Source: Nitrospirota bacterium (GTDB lineage: Bacteria > Nitrospirota > Nitrospiria > Nitrospirales > UBA8639). From it: a stretch of 5,366 nucleotides of DNA. The DNA is taken from positions 1 to 5,366 of the forward strand of contig JAOUQB010000199.1 in the NCBI GenBank assembly GCA_029879555.1, written 5' to 3'. Under the pieces are notes generated by a model that was not told the DNA's origin, searched no databases, and saw nothing but the letters and a program-made list of their open reading frames with translations. Both the position numbers and the translations under genes were made by a program. This document shows positions 1 through 5,366 of this stretch, in pieces; positions within the stretch are counted from its first letter, which is position 1, and every line of letters begins with the position of its first letter.

Positions 1-252
1 CAACTGTAAAATTTTTTTAAATTGGTCGATTTTTGGATTGGGCATTGCAGAACATTTTCTCGTGTGATGAATATGTGCGATTGATGAAGGAAAACCACCC
101 TATCATGTGTCTAAATGCGTTGTCTAAGAAAAGGAGGCTATGGTAGGGTTCATAACGATTTTCCTTCCTGAGTTGAGCCAATAACCGTCGGGCATTCGTT
201 GATTCTCTCCCCTATTCAAGTTTGGCTGTGTACCCCCTGAGAATGGTTAACT
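1..252. other. Upstream non-coding region
   Basis: No convincing gene is seen. The first 60 bases are A+T-rich with a run of seven T at 12-18, which could be the tail of a terminator belonging to a gene left of the window, but no stem is visible. A strong Shine-Dalgarno-like string (AAAAGGAGG, 129-137) lies just before an ATG that opens only a 14-codon ORF (140-184). No promoter with good matches in both -35 and -10 boxes was found ahead of the gene at 253. One + frame is open from the left edge to a TGA at 65-67, too short to support a partial gene. Confidence 0.5.
140..184 (+). other. Possible 14-codon leader ORF
   Basis: An ATG at 140 follows AAGGAGG (131-137) by only two bases and reads MVGFITIFLPELSQ before TAA at 182-184. 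The Shine-Dalgarno match is better than that of the downstream deacetylase gene, but the spacing is shorter than the usual 5-9 bases. There is no run of regulatory codons and no clear attenuator hairpin after it. It may be a leader peptide or a chance match in a purine-rich patch. Confidence 0.2.
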
Positions 253-1200
253 ATGGGACGTGTTGGTTTGGTTTATGATTCAAGGTATTTGGGGCATGAA
301 ATGGGCCGGAGTCATCCGGAGTCTCCTGAACGACTTAGAGCCATTTGTGGGCAATTACAGTCCTCGGGCACATGGTCTCGGTTGCATCAGCTCACGCCGC
401 GTCGTGCCGAACGGCAATGGCTTGAACTGATCCACGAACCGGCCTATCTCGATAGCCTTGCACGACGTTCACCTGCGGATGGCTATGCGGCCTTGGATCC
501 GGATACGTCTATGTGCCCAGGCACATTGGATGCGGCTTATTTGGCAGCAGGTGGTGCGCTTGTTGCGGTCGATGCCATTATGAACGGCGACATTGATCAA
601 GCCTTTTGCGCGGTACGGCCGCCCGGCCATCATGCTGAAAAAGATCATGCGAAGGGGTTTTGTTTTTTGAACACAGTTGCGATTGCCGCACGGTATATTC
701 AGCGACAGTATGACCTGCAACGGGTGTTGATTGTGGATTGGGATGTCCACCATGGGAACGGCACCCAACATGCCTTTTACGATGACGCCTCGGTCCTGTT
801 TTTTAGTACCCATCAATCTCCCTTCTACCCTGGTACCGGTCGAGCAACAGAGACTGGGGAAGGCCCCGGCAAAGGATTGACGATCAATGTTCCTCTTTCA
901 GGGGGACAGGGTGATGACGAATATCAAGAGGTGTTTCAGAGGGTCCTTGTCCCGGCTGCCGACAACTTTCAGCCAGAATTTGTCTTAATTTCAGCAGGGT
1001 TTGATGCCCATCAAGACGATCCTCTCGCGAGCATGGATCTCACAGCGCAAGGCTATGCCGCGTTAACGGATATCGTGGCATCCATCGCGAAAAATCATTC
1101 TCAGAGTCGAATATTGGCATGTTTAGAGGGCGGGTATCATTTGCAAGCGCTGTCCGAATCGGTCGATCACCATCTTCTGGCCCTACTGGATAGTGAATGA
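253..1200 (+). CDS. Histone deacetylase family (zinc-dependent amidohydrolase) protein
   Basis: The 315-residue product matches the single-domain arginase/deacetylase-fold enzymes (class II-like HDACs, acetylpolyamine amidohydrolases, AcuC). The visible motifs are complete: N-terminal HPESPERL (21-28), RPPGHHA with the catalytic His pair H126/H127, a GFCF loop (135-138), VDWDVHHGNGTQ (161-172) with Zn ligands D164 and H166, AGFDAH with the third Zn ligand D251, and LEGGY with the transition-state Tyr Y295. The family removes acetyl or other acyl groups from lysine or polyamines; which substrate applies here cannot be read from sequence. No signal peptide is seen, so it is probably cytoplasmic. 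An in-frame TGA at 238-240 leaves ATG 253 as the first usable start; its ribosome site is weak. It is the first gene of an apparent operon, its stop lying one base before the ATG of the cytochrome gene. Confidence 0.95.
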   Translation: MGRVGLVYDSRYLGHEMGRSHPESPERLRAICGQLQSSGTWSRLHQLTPRRAERQWLELIHEPAYLDSLARRSPADGYAALDPDTSMCPGTLDAAYLAAGGALVAVDAIMNGDIDQAFCAVRPPGHHAEKDHAKGFCFLNTVAIAARYIQRQYDLQRVLIVDWDVHHGNGTQHAFYDDASVLFFSTHQSPFYPGTGRATETGEGPGKGLTINVPLSGGQGDDEYQEVFQRVLVPAADNFQPEFVLISAGFDAHQDDPLASMDLTAQGYAALTDIVASIAKNHSQSRILACLEGGYHLQALSESVDHHLLALLDSE

Positions 1201-1201
1201 C

Positions 1202-2533
1202 ATGAGGTCGAAGCGGTCTTGGCGGTTGCGAATCTGGTTCTTCCTTGTCTTGTTGGCCGGAGCCGGCGTCTATTATTTTTACACGGAAGTTCGTCCCGTG
1301 GTGATTTTTGGCTTGCGCGACGATTATGCGCATGCCATACCGTATCAGCAGGTGCCGGTTGGGTTACAGAGCTTAAAAGCTGAAGAATGTGGCCAATGTC
1401 ATGAGGAAATTTACCAAGAATGGAAGTCCAGCATTCATGCTCAAGCCTTTCATGATCCGTTTTTTCAGGCCTATTGGAAAAAAGATAAGAATATTTGGGT
1501 GTGCTTGAATTGCCATACCCCCTTGGAAAATCAACAGCCCACTCTGATTCAAGATATTCCCCGTGGGCGAGTCGAGAAGGCGTTTCAAATTCCCAACTAT
1601 CGTTTCGACTCGGAGTATCAAAAGGAAGGGGTGACCTGTGCCGCCTGTCATGTTCGAGATGGGAAGATTCTCGGGCCTTATGATGATTCCGCCGCCCCTC
1701 ATCCCACACAATTCGATCCGTCTTTCCGCACCGCGCAGGTGTGTTACCGCTGTCATAGCGTGGTCTCCGGCCCCACGCAGTTTTATGCTGGCGGCCCCTG
1801 TGGGACCTTCAACGAGTATGAAGGGAAGTTTTTCATGAAAGAGCGTGGGCTCATCTGTCAAAATTGCCATATGCCGGAAGTCCAGCGACCGGTCGCGAAG
1901 GATAGTCCCATTCGCAATGGCCGGCGTCATCTCTGGCGAGGCGGGCATGATCCCGAGATGGTAAAAAGGGCAGTCGCTGTGCAGGTTCAGGCCGATCCGC
2001 CAACTCCACAGCCTGGGGATGATGTGATCCTCACTCTCACGCTGATCAATGCTGGAGCCGGGCATAAGATCCCCACCGGAGACCCCGATCGCCATTTTAC
2101 GGTCGAATTTGAGGTGCGCAATGCCCAGGGAACCATTATTCACCAACAAACTGATACCATGGGACGCTGGATCCTCTGGCAACCGGTCATTGTAGAGGTT
2201 TATGATAACCGGCTCTTGCCGCTAGCCAGTCGAGATTACACGTTTGGGTATCAAGTACCCAAGGGTGAAAAAGGGTGGAGCGTACAGGCCCGAATTCGGT
2301 ATCATATTTTGACGGATGATCAACATCAGATGCTGAAGACCAAATATAGTTTGACTGCAGAAGATCCGTATGTCTTTACGATTTATGAACGCGAGTTTCC
2401 ATTGGGCCCGGCGCTAGCCGCAGCTCTAGATGAGCAAGAGGTCGATCCGCGAGTGGGTTGTGAGCGGCCCAAATCCGGCAGTCCGTCTGACCAACCGACA
2501 GGGATGTTTTCACTTCATTCAGCAAAGGGATAA
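1202..2533 (+). CDS. Membrane-anchored five-haem cytochrome c (cytochrome c554-like)
   Basis: A 443-residue periplasmic electron-transfer protein (numbering from ATG 1202). A basic N-terminus (RSKRSWRLR) is followed by one hydrophobic segment at about 11-27 with no lipobox cysteine, so it is probably an uncleaved inner-membrane anchor. Five CXXCH haem sites follow: CGQCH 63-67, CLNCH 101-105, CAACH 146-150, CYRCH 181-185 and CQNCH 219-223. Just after the first, the pattern W-K-S-S-I-H-A-Q-A resembles the cytochrome c554 family, where the non-CXXCH His is a plausible distal haem ligand. The haem-free C-terminal half (about 255-400) is beta-rich and contains GAGHKIPTG (285-293), a motif seen in many multihaem cytochromes. 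Two further cysteines (C200, C420) lie outside haem motifs. GTG 1193 in frame would add MND and overlap the deacetylase stop; ATG 1202 is preferred because GGA at 1188-1190 is too close to 1193. The electron donor and acceptor are unknown. Confidence 0.92.
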   Translation: MRSKRSWRLRIWFFLVLLAGAGVYYFYTEVRPVVIFGLRDDYAHAIPYQQVPVGLQSLKAEECGQCHEEIYQEWKSSIHAQAFHDPFFQAYWKKDKNIWVCLNCHTPLENQQPTLIQDIPRGRVEKAFQIPNYRFDSEYQKEGVTCAACHVRDGKILGPYDDSAAPHPTQFDPSFRTAQVCYRCHSVVSGPTQFYAGGPCGTFNEYEGKFFMKERGLICQNCHMPEVQRPVAKDSPIRNGRRHLWRGGHDPEMVKRAVAVQVQADPPTPQPGDDVILTLTLINAGAGHKIPTGDPDRHFTVEFEVRNAQGTIIHQQTDTMGRWILWQPVIVEVYDNRLLPLASRDYTFGYQVPKGEKGWSVQARIRYHILTDDQHQMLKTKYSLTAEDPYVFTIYEREFPLGPALAAALDEQEVDPRVGCERPKSGSPSDQPTGMFSLHSAKG

Positions 2534-2539
2534 AAGGGT

Positions 2540-3415
2540 ATGATGGCGACGAAAGATTATTTTATTGATACCGAAACGTTGTCCCAAAATTTGGGGCGTG
2601 AAGATCTCGTGCTCATTGATGTCCGTGGGGAGGCTGCCTACAGTTCTCACATCCCTGGAGCCGTGAACAGTACCTGGCATGAATACAGCGATATGTCAGC
2701 CGTCTCAAAAGGGGTCTTAAATCCCAATATCGCTCAGTTGGAGCAGCGGCTTCGGGCTTTGGGTCTCAATCAGGCCAGTGATGTCGTGATCTACTCCAAT
2801 CCCTTCGATAATTGGGGTGATGAAGGGCGGATGTTTTGGATGTTGCAATATTTGGGGCATCCGAGTGTCCGAATTTTGGATGGGGGCTGGGTGAAGTGGG
2901 TGGCTGAGCAACGGCGTTTTGCGCATGATGTGGTGAAGCCGAAACCGGGTGATTTTACGGCGAGTGCCCATCCCGAACTGATGATCCTGAAAGATGCTCT
3001 GAAAAAATTGGTGAAGGGGTCACATCCTCATACGGTGATTTTGGATGCGCGAAGTGTTGAGGAATATGCAGGGAAAGAGATTGATGGTTTGCCACGAGCT
3101 GGACATATTCCCTCAGCGATTAATATTTCCTGGAACCAGTTTTTGCAAAAAGATGCGACGGTCAAACCTGCGGATCAGGTGCGGAATATTTTTGAAGACC
3201 ATGGTCTGCGAGAAGACCAAGAGATTATTACCTATTGTCTGGGTGGCGTCAGAGCCGCGTGGGTGTATTGCCTCCTTCGGTATGTGGGATATGATCAGGT
3301 CAAAACATATCCCGGTTCGTGGTGGGAATGGTCTCGAGATTTTGCGGCTCCAGCCGAGAAAGACGTCAAACTCTTACATAAAGTGAATAATCCCGAGCCA
3401 TTGAAATCATCTTGA
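2540..3415 (+). CDS. Two-domain rhodanese-type sulfurtransferase
   Basis: The 291-residue protein has the tandem-rhodanese layout of thiosulfate and 3-mercaptopyruvate sulfurtransferases and about their usual length. The N-terminal domain (about 8-130) carries LIDVRGEAAYSSHIPGA (25-41) and the DGGWVKW stretch (114-120); the position expected for an active-site cysteine holds the non-catalytic IYSNPFDNWG. The C-terminal domain (about 145-275) has ILDARSVEEYAG (167-178), GHIPSAINISW (188-198) and the active loop TYCLGGVR, with C233 as the presumed persulfide-carrying residue, then YPGSWWEWSRD. The loop CLGGVR differs from both classic CRKGVT (thiosulfate) and CGSGVT (mercaptopyruvate), so the donor cannot be named. 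No signal peptide is seen. The start lies 6 bases after the cytochrome stop; AAAGGGA (2524-2530), inside the end of the cytochrome gene, is the likely ribosome site. Two adjacent ATGs (2540, 2543) cannot be separated. Confidence 0.93.
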   Translation: MMATKDYFIDTETLSQNLGREDLVLIDVRGEAAYSSHIPGAVNSTWHEYSDMSAVSKGVLNPNIAQLEQRLRALGLNQASDVVIYSNPFDNWGDEGRMFWMLQYLGHPSVRILDGGWVKWVAEQRRFAHDVVKPKPGDFTASAHPELMILKDALKKLVKGSHPHTVILDARSVEEYAGKEIDGLPRAGHIPSAINISWNQFLQKDATVKPADQVRNIFEDHGLREDQEIITYCLGGVRAAWVYCLLRYVGYDQVKTYPGSWWEWSRDFAAPAEKDVKLLHKVNNPEPLKSS

Positions 3416-3486
3416 TCTTGTTGAAGTGGCATGAGAGGATAAAAGAGCTAGTAACAATAGGTGCGTAGATTTTTCACTCTTATCAT

Positions 3487-3495
3487 AAAGGAGGT
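3487..3495 (+). promoter_or_regulatory. Near-perfect Shine-Dalgarno site of the SmbP-like gene
   Basis: AAAGGAGGT, continuing as CAC, is almost fully complementary to the 16S rRNA 3' end, with six bases between AGGAGG and ATG 3501. It is by far the strongest ribosome site in the window besides that at 4932, suggesting high-level translation of the small exported metal-binding protein. No convincing promoter was identified in the 85-base gap from 3416, so read-through from the upstream operon is possible. Confidence 0.85.
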
Positions 3496-3500
3496 CACGG

Positions 3501-3857
3501 ATGCGTATTGGAACAGTGGTCAAAGGAATTGGCCTGTTGAGCGTCGGGGCATTACTGAGCGTCGGATTATGGGGTACGGTTGCCATGGCGGGTGGAAATC
3601 CTCATGTGGCTGAAGCCATTGCCCATGCCGAGGGTGCTGCCGAGCATGGGGGTATGGGGCATGCCGATGCGTTGGTGGAACATGCTCAGGAAGCCTTAAC
3701 GCATGCGCAAGCGGCTCAAAAAGAGGTAAAAAATCCTCATTTAGATGAAGGCGTCCATGAACTCATGGAAGCGGTGAATCATGGCAAGCAGGGGCATGCC
3801 GAGGTTGGGACGAAACATGCTCAGAGCGCAGTGATGCATATGAAAGAGGTTCATTAA
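3501..3857 (+). CDS. smbP: SmbP-like periplasmic small metal-binding protein
   Basis: A 118-residue precursor with a clear Sec signal peptide (MR..VK, hydrophobic core 9-27, cleavage expected after AMA at 28-30). This leaves an 88-residue mature protein with 13 histidines and no cysteine. The His residues (35, 42, 49, 54, 61, 68, 80, 86, 94, 99, 106, 113, 118) mostly follow a seven-residue rhythm in an Ala/Glu-rich helical background, as in SmbP of Nitrosomonas europaea, a periplasmic protein that binds Cu(II) and other divalent metals. The inferred role is metal buffering or copper tolerance in the periplasm. The mature part is an internal duplication with a 45-residue period (see the repeat entry). 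It starts 85 bases after the sulfurtransferase and is followed by an intrinsic terminator. The assignment rests on pattern and recalled similarity, not on a database search. Confidence 0.88.
   Translation: MRIGTVVKGIGLLSVGALLSVGLWGTVAMAGGNPHVAEAIAHAEGAAEHGGMGHADALVEHAQEALTHAQAAQKEVKNPHLDEGVHELMEAVNHGKQGHAEVGTKHAQSAVMHMKEVH
3596..3854 (+). repeat. Internal tandem duplication (135-base period) in the smbP-like gene
   Basis: Three blocks recur at exactly 135 bases (45 codons): AAATCCTCAT at 3596 and 3731, GGGGCATGCCGA at 3656 and 3791, and AACATGCTCAG at 3679 and 3814. At protein level residues 33-73 align with 78-118 without gaps, with about 15 identities including N-P-H, H49/H94, H54/H99, H61-A-Q/H106-A-Q and H68/H113. 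Two helical hairpins from one duplication would account for the His pattern. Confidence 0.8.
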
Positions 3858-3872
3858 TTTCGTTATCTTGGG

Positions 3873-3878
3873 TATGAT
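3873..3878 (+). promoter_or_regulatory. Possible -10 box for the C-N hydrolase gene
   Basis: TATGAT matches the sigma-70 -10 consensus in five of six positions. Seventeen bases upstream, TTCATT (3850-3855, overlapping the smbP stop) matches the -35 in only three. Transcription would begin near 3885, at the base of the terminator hairpin. It is listed because no promoter fits between the terminator and ATG 3941. Confidence 0.3.
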
Positions 3879-3882
3879 GAAG

Positions 3883-3915
3883 AAGCGGGTAGGGGAAACT
3901 CTACCCGCTTTTTTT
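3883..3915 (+). terminator. Intrinsic terminator after the smbP-like gene
   Basis: A 12-base-pair stem (3883-3894 with 3899-3910, one G-T pair) encloses a GAAA tetraloop. The right arm runs into seven T (3909-3915). This is a textbook Rho-independent terminator 25 bases after the smbP-like stop codon. It separates that gene from the C-N hydrolase gene, whose ribosome site begins 11 bases further on. Confidence 0.9.
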
Positions 3916-3940
3916 GTGGAAAAAATAAGAGGATGAATCC

Positions 3941-4735
3941 ATGAAGGTCGGGATTTTTCAATTTAACCCGCTATTCGGGGAGCGACAACGAAATCTGGAC
4001 ACGATCCTTCACGCGATCGATTCTTTCCAAGGGGACCTCTTGGTCTTGCCGGAATTGGCGCTGTCGGGGTACCAATTTCTATCGAAAGAAGAGGCCTGGG
4101 AGTTGGCTGAAGAGCTTCCTCATGGAGAGGCTTGCCAGCGGTTGGAGGCGGCCCTACGAGGGCGATCCCTCCATGTGGTGGTAGGAGTGGCAGAGCGTGC
4201 TCAGGGCGATTTGTATAATTCGGCCCTCCTCATCGGTCCGAAGGGGTATATCGGGACCTATCGCAAGACCCATCTATTTTTTGAAGAGACCCTTTGGTTT
4301 TCCCCGGGCAATACGGGATTTCATGTCTGGGATATTGGCATGGCGAAAATTGGATTATTAATCTGCTTTGATTGGTTTTATCCCGAGGCAGCACGGACGT
4401 TAGCGCTGAAAGGGGCTGATATTCTCTGTCACCCTAGTAATCTGGTTCTCCCTCATTGTCCTGATGCCATGGTGACCCGATGCTTGGAAAATCACGTGTT
4501 TGCCATAACAGCCAATCGAATTGGACGGGAACAACGAGGGAGCAAATCCGCCTTATCGTTTATTGGCCTTAGTGAAATTGTTGCACCGAATGGGAAAATT
4601 TTACATCGAGGGTCTTCTCAAGAATCGGAATTATTCATGTGTGACATCGATGTGGCTCATGCTCGCGACAAACGGATCAATCCCTATAATGATCTCCTCA
4701 AAGACCGACAGCCTCAATGGTATGTGGAGCCGTGA
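3941..4735 (+). CDS. Carbon-nitrogen hydrolase (nitrilase superfamily amidase)
   Basis: A single-domain 264-residue enzyme of typical length for the Nit2/omega-amidase-like and N-carbamoyl-amidase branches. The catalytic triad is intact: E38 in LPELALSGY, K109 in YRKTHLF, and nucleophile C142 in ICFDWFYPE. The following E115/E116 fits the second conserved Glu. The stretch NLVLPHCPDAMVTRCLENHV (167-186) and TANRIG (190-195) shape the pocket and dimer face in this family. Such enzymes hydrolyse amides or carbamoyl groups through a thioester intermediate. The CFDW-F-PE nucleophile motif points to an amidase rather than a true nitrilase, but the substrate cannot be set from sequence. No signal peptide is seen, so it is cytoplasmic. 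Start ATG 3941 has AAGAGGA (3927-3933) seven bases upstream; ATG 3933 is out of frame. It appears to be transcribed alone, since a terminator precedes it and a long gap follows. Confidence 0.92.
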   Translation: MKVGIFQFNPLFGERQRNLDTILHAIDSFQGDLLVLPELALSGYQFLSKEEAWELAEELPHGEACQRLEAALRGRSLHVVVGVAERAQGDLYNSALLIGPKGYIGTYRKTHLFFEETLWFSPGNTGFHVWDIGMAKIGLLICFDWFYPEAARTLALKGADILCHPSNLVLPHCPDAMVTRCLENHVFAITANRIGREQRGSKSALSFIGLSEIVAPNGKILHRGSSQESELFMCDIDVAHARDKRINPYNDLLKDRQPQWYVEP

Positions 4736-4815
4736 ACAGTAAGGAGTCAGGAGTAAAGTAGTGAAGCGAGGTGGGGGGGGTGTTTCATCACGCCTGACGT
4801 TTCATGCTTTACGGC
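4736..4815. repeat. Imperfect inverted array of degenerate heptamers around a G8 tract
   Basis: Immediately after the hydrolase stop, four units of form NNAGTNA can be read: ACAGTAA 4736, GGAGTCA 4743, GGAGTAA 4750, and GTAGTGA 4758 after one extra base. After a spacer holding eight G (4773-4780), four units of the opposite sense (TNAYGNN) follow without gaps: TCACGCC 4788, TGACGTT 4795, TCATGCT 4802, TTACGGC 4809. GTCAGG (4746-4751) is exactly complementary to CCTGAC (4793-4798), and GTGA (4761-4764) to TCAC (4788-4791), so an imperfect hairpin is possible. There is no T-tract, so it is not a standard terminator. It resembles a dispersed intergenic REP-like element; copy number elsewhere cannot be judged here. 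Confidence 0.5.
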
Positions 4816-4825
4816 ATGTGTTGGC

Positions 4826-4854
4826 TTGACATAACCTTGTAGATGCCATACATC
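4826..4854 (+). promoter_or_regulatory. Candidate sigma-70 promoter for the lipoprotein gene
   Basis: A perfect -35 box TTGACA (4826-4831) is followed after 17 bases by TACATC (4849-4854), a poor -10 match. A 15-base spacing to CATACA (4847-4852), preceded by TGC, is an alternative. Transcription from here would give an untranslated leader of roughly 80 bases before ATG 4944. Confidence 0.4.
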
Positions 4855-4943
4855 CTTTTCTTATGGGCAAAAGTGTAGGATACTAATCAAGACAGACGGA
4901 GTTGTCTCACATGAATATTATTAGCAGGGATGAGGAGGTTGAT

Positions 4944-5366
4944 ATGACACGGTGGGTCATGATCGCGTTGATACTGACAGTGGGTCTTTCAGGGTGCATG
5001 GTGTCGAAAGGCAGCTATGACGCGGCCGTATCTGATATGGAGTCAGCTAAGGCCGAATTGGAAAAAGGGCGCATGCATCAAGAAGCCCTTGAGGAACAGA
5101 TCCGAAACCTTAAAGGGTTAAACGAGAAGATTTCCACAGATCTTGAGATTATGACGACGGAGGTCCAACGGATTAAGGAAGGGCGAAAAAACGAACAGAC
5201 GTTGCTGGAAACACGCGAACGAGAGCTCGATCAAGACAAGGCGCAACTGACGACAAAATTGCGGGTGATTGGTGCGCAATATCAAAAAGTGAAGGCCCAA
5301 AACGAGACGCTGAAAAAGACAGTCTTGCGGTATAAAAAGGAACTCAAGGATTCAACTGGCAGCTCT
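4944..5366 (+). CDS. Coiled-coil outer-membrane-type lipoprotein (5' part, runs off window)
   Basis: An open frame of 141 codons continues to the right edge without a stop, so the C-terminus is missing. The N-terminus MTRWVMIALILTVGLSGC is a lipoprotein signal peptide with lipobox L15-S-G-C18. C18 would be lipidated, and Met at +2 rather than Asp suggests sorting to the outer membrane. From about residue 25 to 136 the chain is highly charged (Glu/Lys/Arg/Gln) with spaced Leu/Ile/Val and no proline, consistent with a long coiled coil. Start ATG 4944 is set by GAGGAGGT (4932-4939) at ideal spacing. The in-frame ATG 4911 lacks a ribosome site and would put an acidic segment before the signal peptide. 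A C-terminal OmpA-type peptidoglycan-binding or other domain may follow outside the window; that is conjecture. Confidence 0.85.
   Translation, partial: MTRWVMIALILTVGLSGCMVSKGSYDAAVSDMESAKAELEKGRMHQEALEEQIRNLKGLNEKISTDLEIMTTEVQRIKEGRKNEQTLLETRERELDQDKAQLTTKLRVIGAQYQKVKAQNETLKKTVLRYKKELKDSTGSS

Noticed and set aside
222..252. Promoter or leaderless start close to the deacetylase ATG (TTGGCT, TTAACT)
   Set aside because: The spacing is 19 bases, both boxes match poorly, and a -10 ending at 252 would put the transcription start inside the coding region.
1167..1709. 180-codon - strand open frame across the deacetylase-cytochrome junction
   Set aside because: It overlaps two well-supported + strand genes and its translation is basic, low in hydrophobic order and without motifs.
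1373..2182. 269-codon open frame on the - strand inside the cytochrome gene
   Set aside because: It lies wholly within the five-CXXCH cytochrome frame. Its translation shows no recognisable domain, and the + frame has unmistakable haem motifs, so it is an antisense shadow.
3416..3500. Own promoter for the smbP-like gene (TTGTTG 3418 and TAAAAG 3440)
   Set aside because: The -35 match is three of six and the spacer 16 bases, too weak to list as a feature.
4803..4818. CATGC/GCATG small hairpin as terminator of the hydrolase gene
   Set aside because: The stem has only five base pairs and is not followed by a T-tract; it is better seen as part of the heptamer array.
4821..4836. Possible sigma-54 promoter at TTGGCTTGACATAACC
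   Set aside because: The -24 GG is present, but the -12 position holds CC instead of GC and the intervening consensus is not met. The sigma-70 TTGACA reading fits better.
4911..4943. Earlier in-frame ATG 4911 as start of the lipoprotein
   Set aside because: No Shine-Dalgarno site precedes it, and it would put acidic residues (DEEVD) before the signal peptide, whereas ATG 4944 has GAGGAGGT at good spacing.

Overview
The window (5366 bases, by eye close to 50% G+C) looks like chromosomal DNA of a Gram-negative, respiratory bacterium. The best guess is a Nitrospirota member, probably a Nitrospira of moderate G+C. The clues are a periplasmic SmbP-type histidine-rich metal-binding protein (the family was described in ammonia oxidisers), a membrane-anchored multihaem cytochrome c, and an outer-membrane-type coiled-coil lipoprotein. 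The taxon is an inference; no rRNA or other marker gene is present.

Layout, all genes on the + strand. 1-252: upstream region without a convincing gene, holding one possible short leader ORF. 253-3415: a tight three-gene cluster of a zinc-dependent histone-deacetylase-family amidohydrolase, a five-haem membrane-anchored cytochrome c, and a two-domain rhodanese-type sulfurtransferase, with junctions of 1 and 6 bases. 3501-3857: an SmbP-like exported protein with a near-perfect Shine-Dalgarno site, closed by a strong intrinsic terminator with a GAAA tetraloop (3883-3915). 3941-4735: a nitrilase-superfamily carbon-nitrogen hydrolase with an intact Glu-Lys-Cys triad. 4736-4815: an unusual imperfect inverted array of degenerate 7-base units around a run of eight G. 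4826-4854: a candidate promoter. 4944 to the right edge: the 5' part of a lipoprotein gene encoding a long coiled coil, cut off by the window end.

How the parts may work together: the cytochrome and SmbP both act outside the cytoplasmic membrane, in electron transfer and metal (copper-type) buffering, and the lipoprotein is probably an outer-membrane or periplasmic structural protein. The deacetylase homologue and the C-N hydrolase are predicted cytoplasmic enzymes that cleave amide bonds in small molecules or acyl-lysines. The sulfurtransferase has no visible signal peptide and so is also probably cytoplasmic. The placement of deacetylase, cytochrome and sulfurtransferase in one apparent operon has no obvious textbook explanation and is the main functional puzzle. 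No mobile element, CRISPR array, tRNA or rRNA was seen, and no gene is visibly frameshifted. I found no clear candidate for a wholly new system; the most distinctive signals are the operon composition, the exact 135-base internal duplication in the SmbP gene, and the heptamer inverted array.
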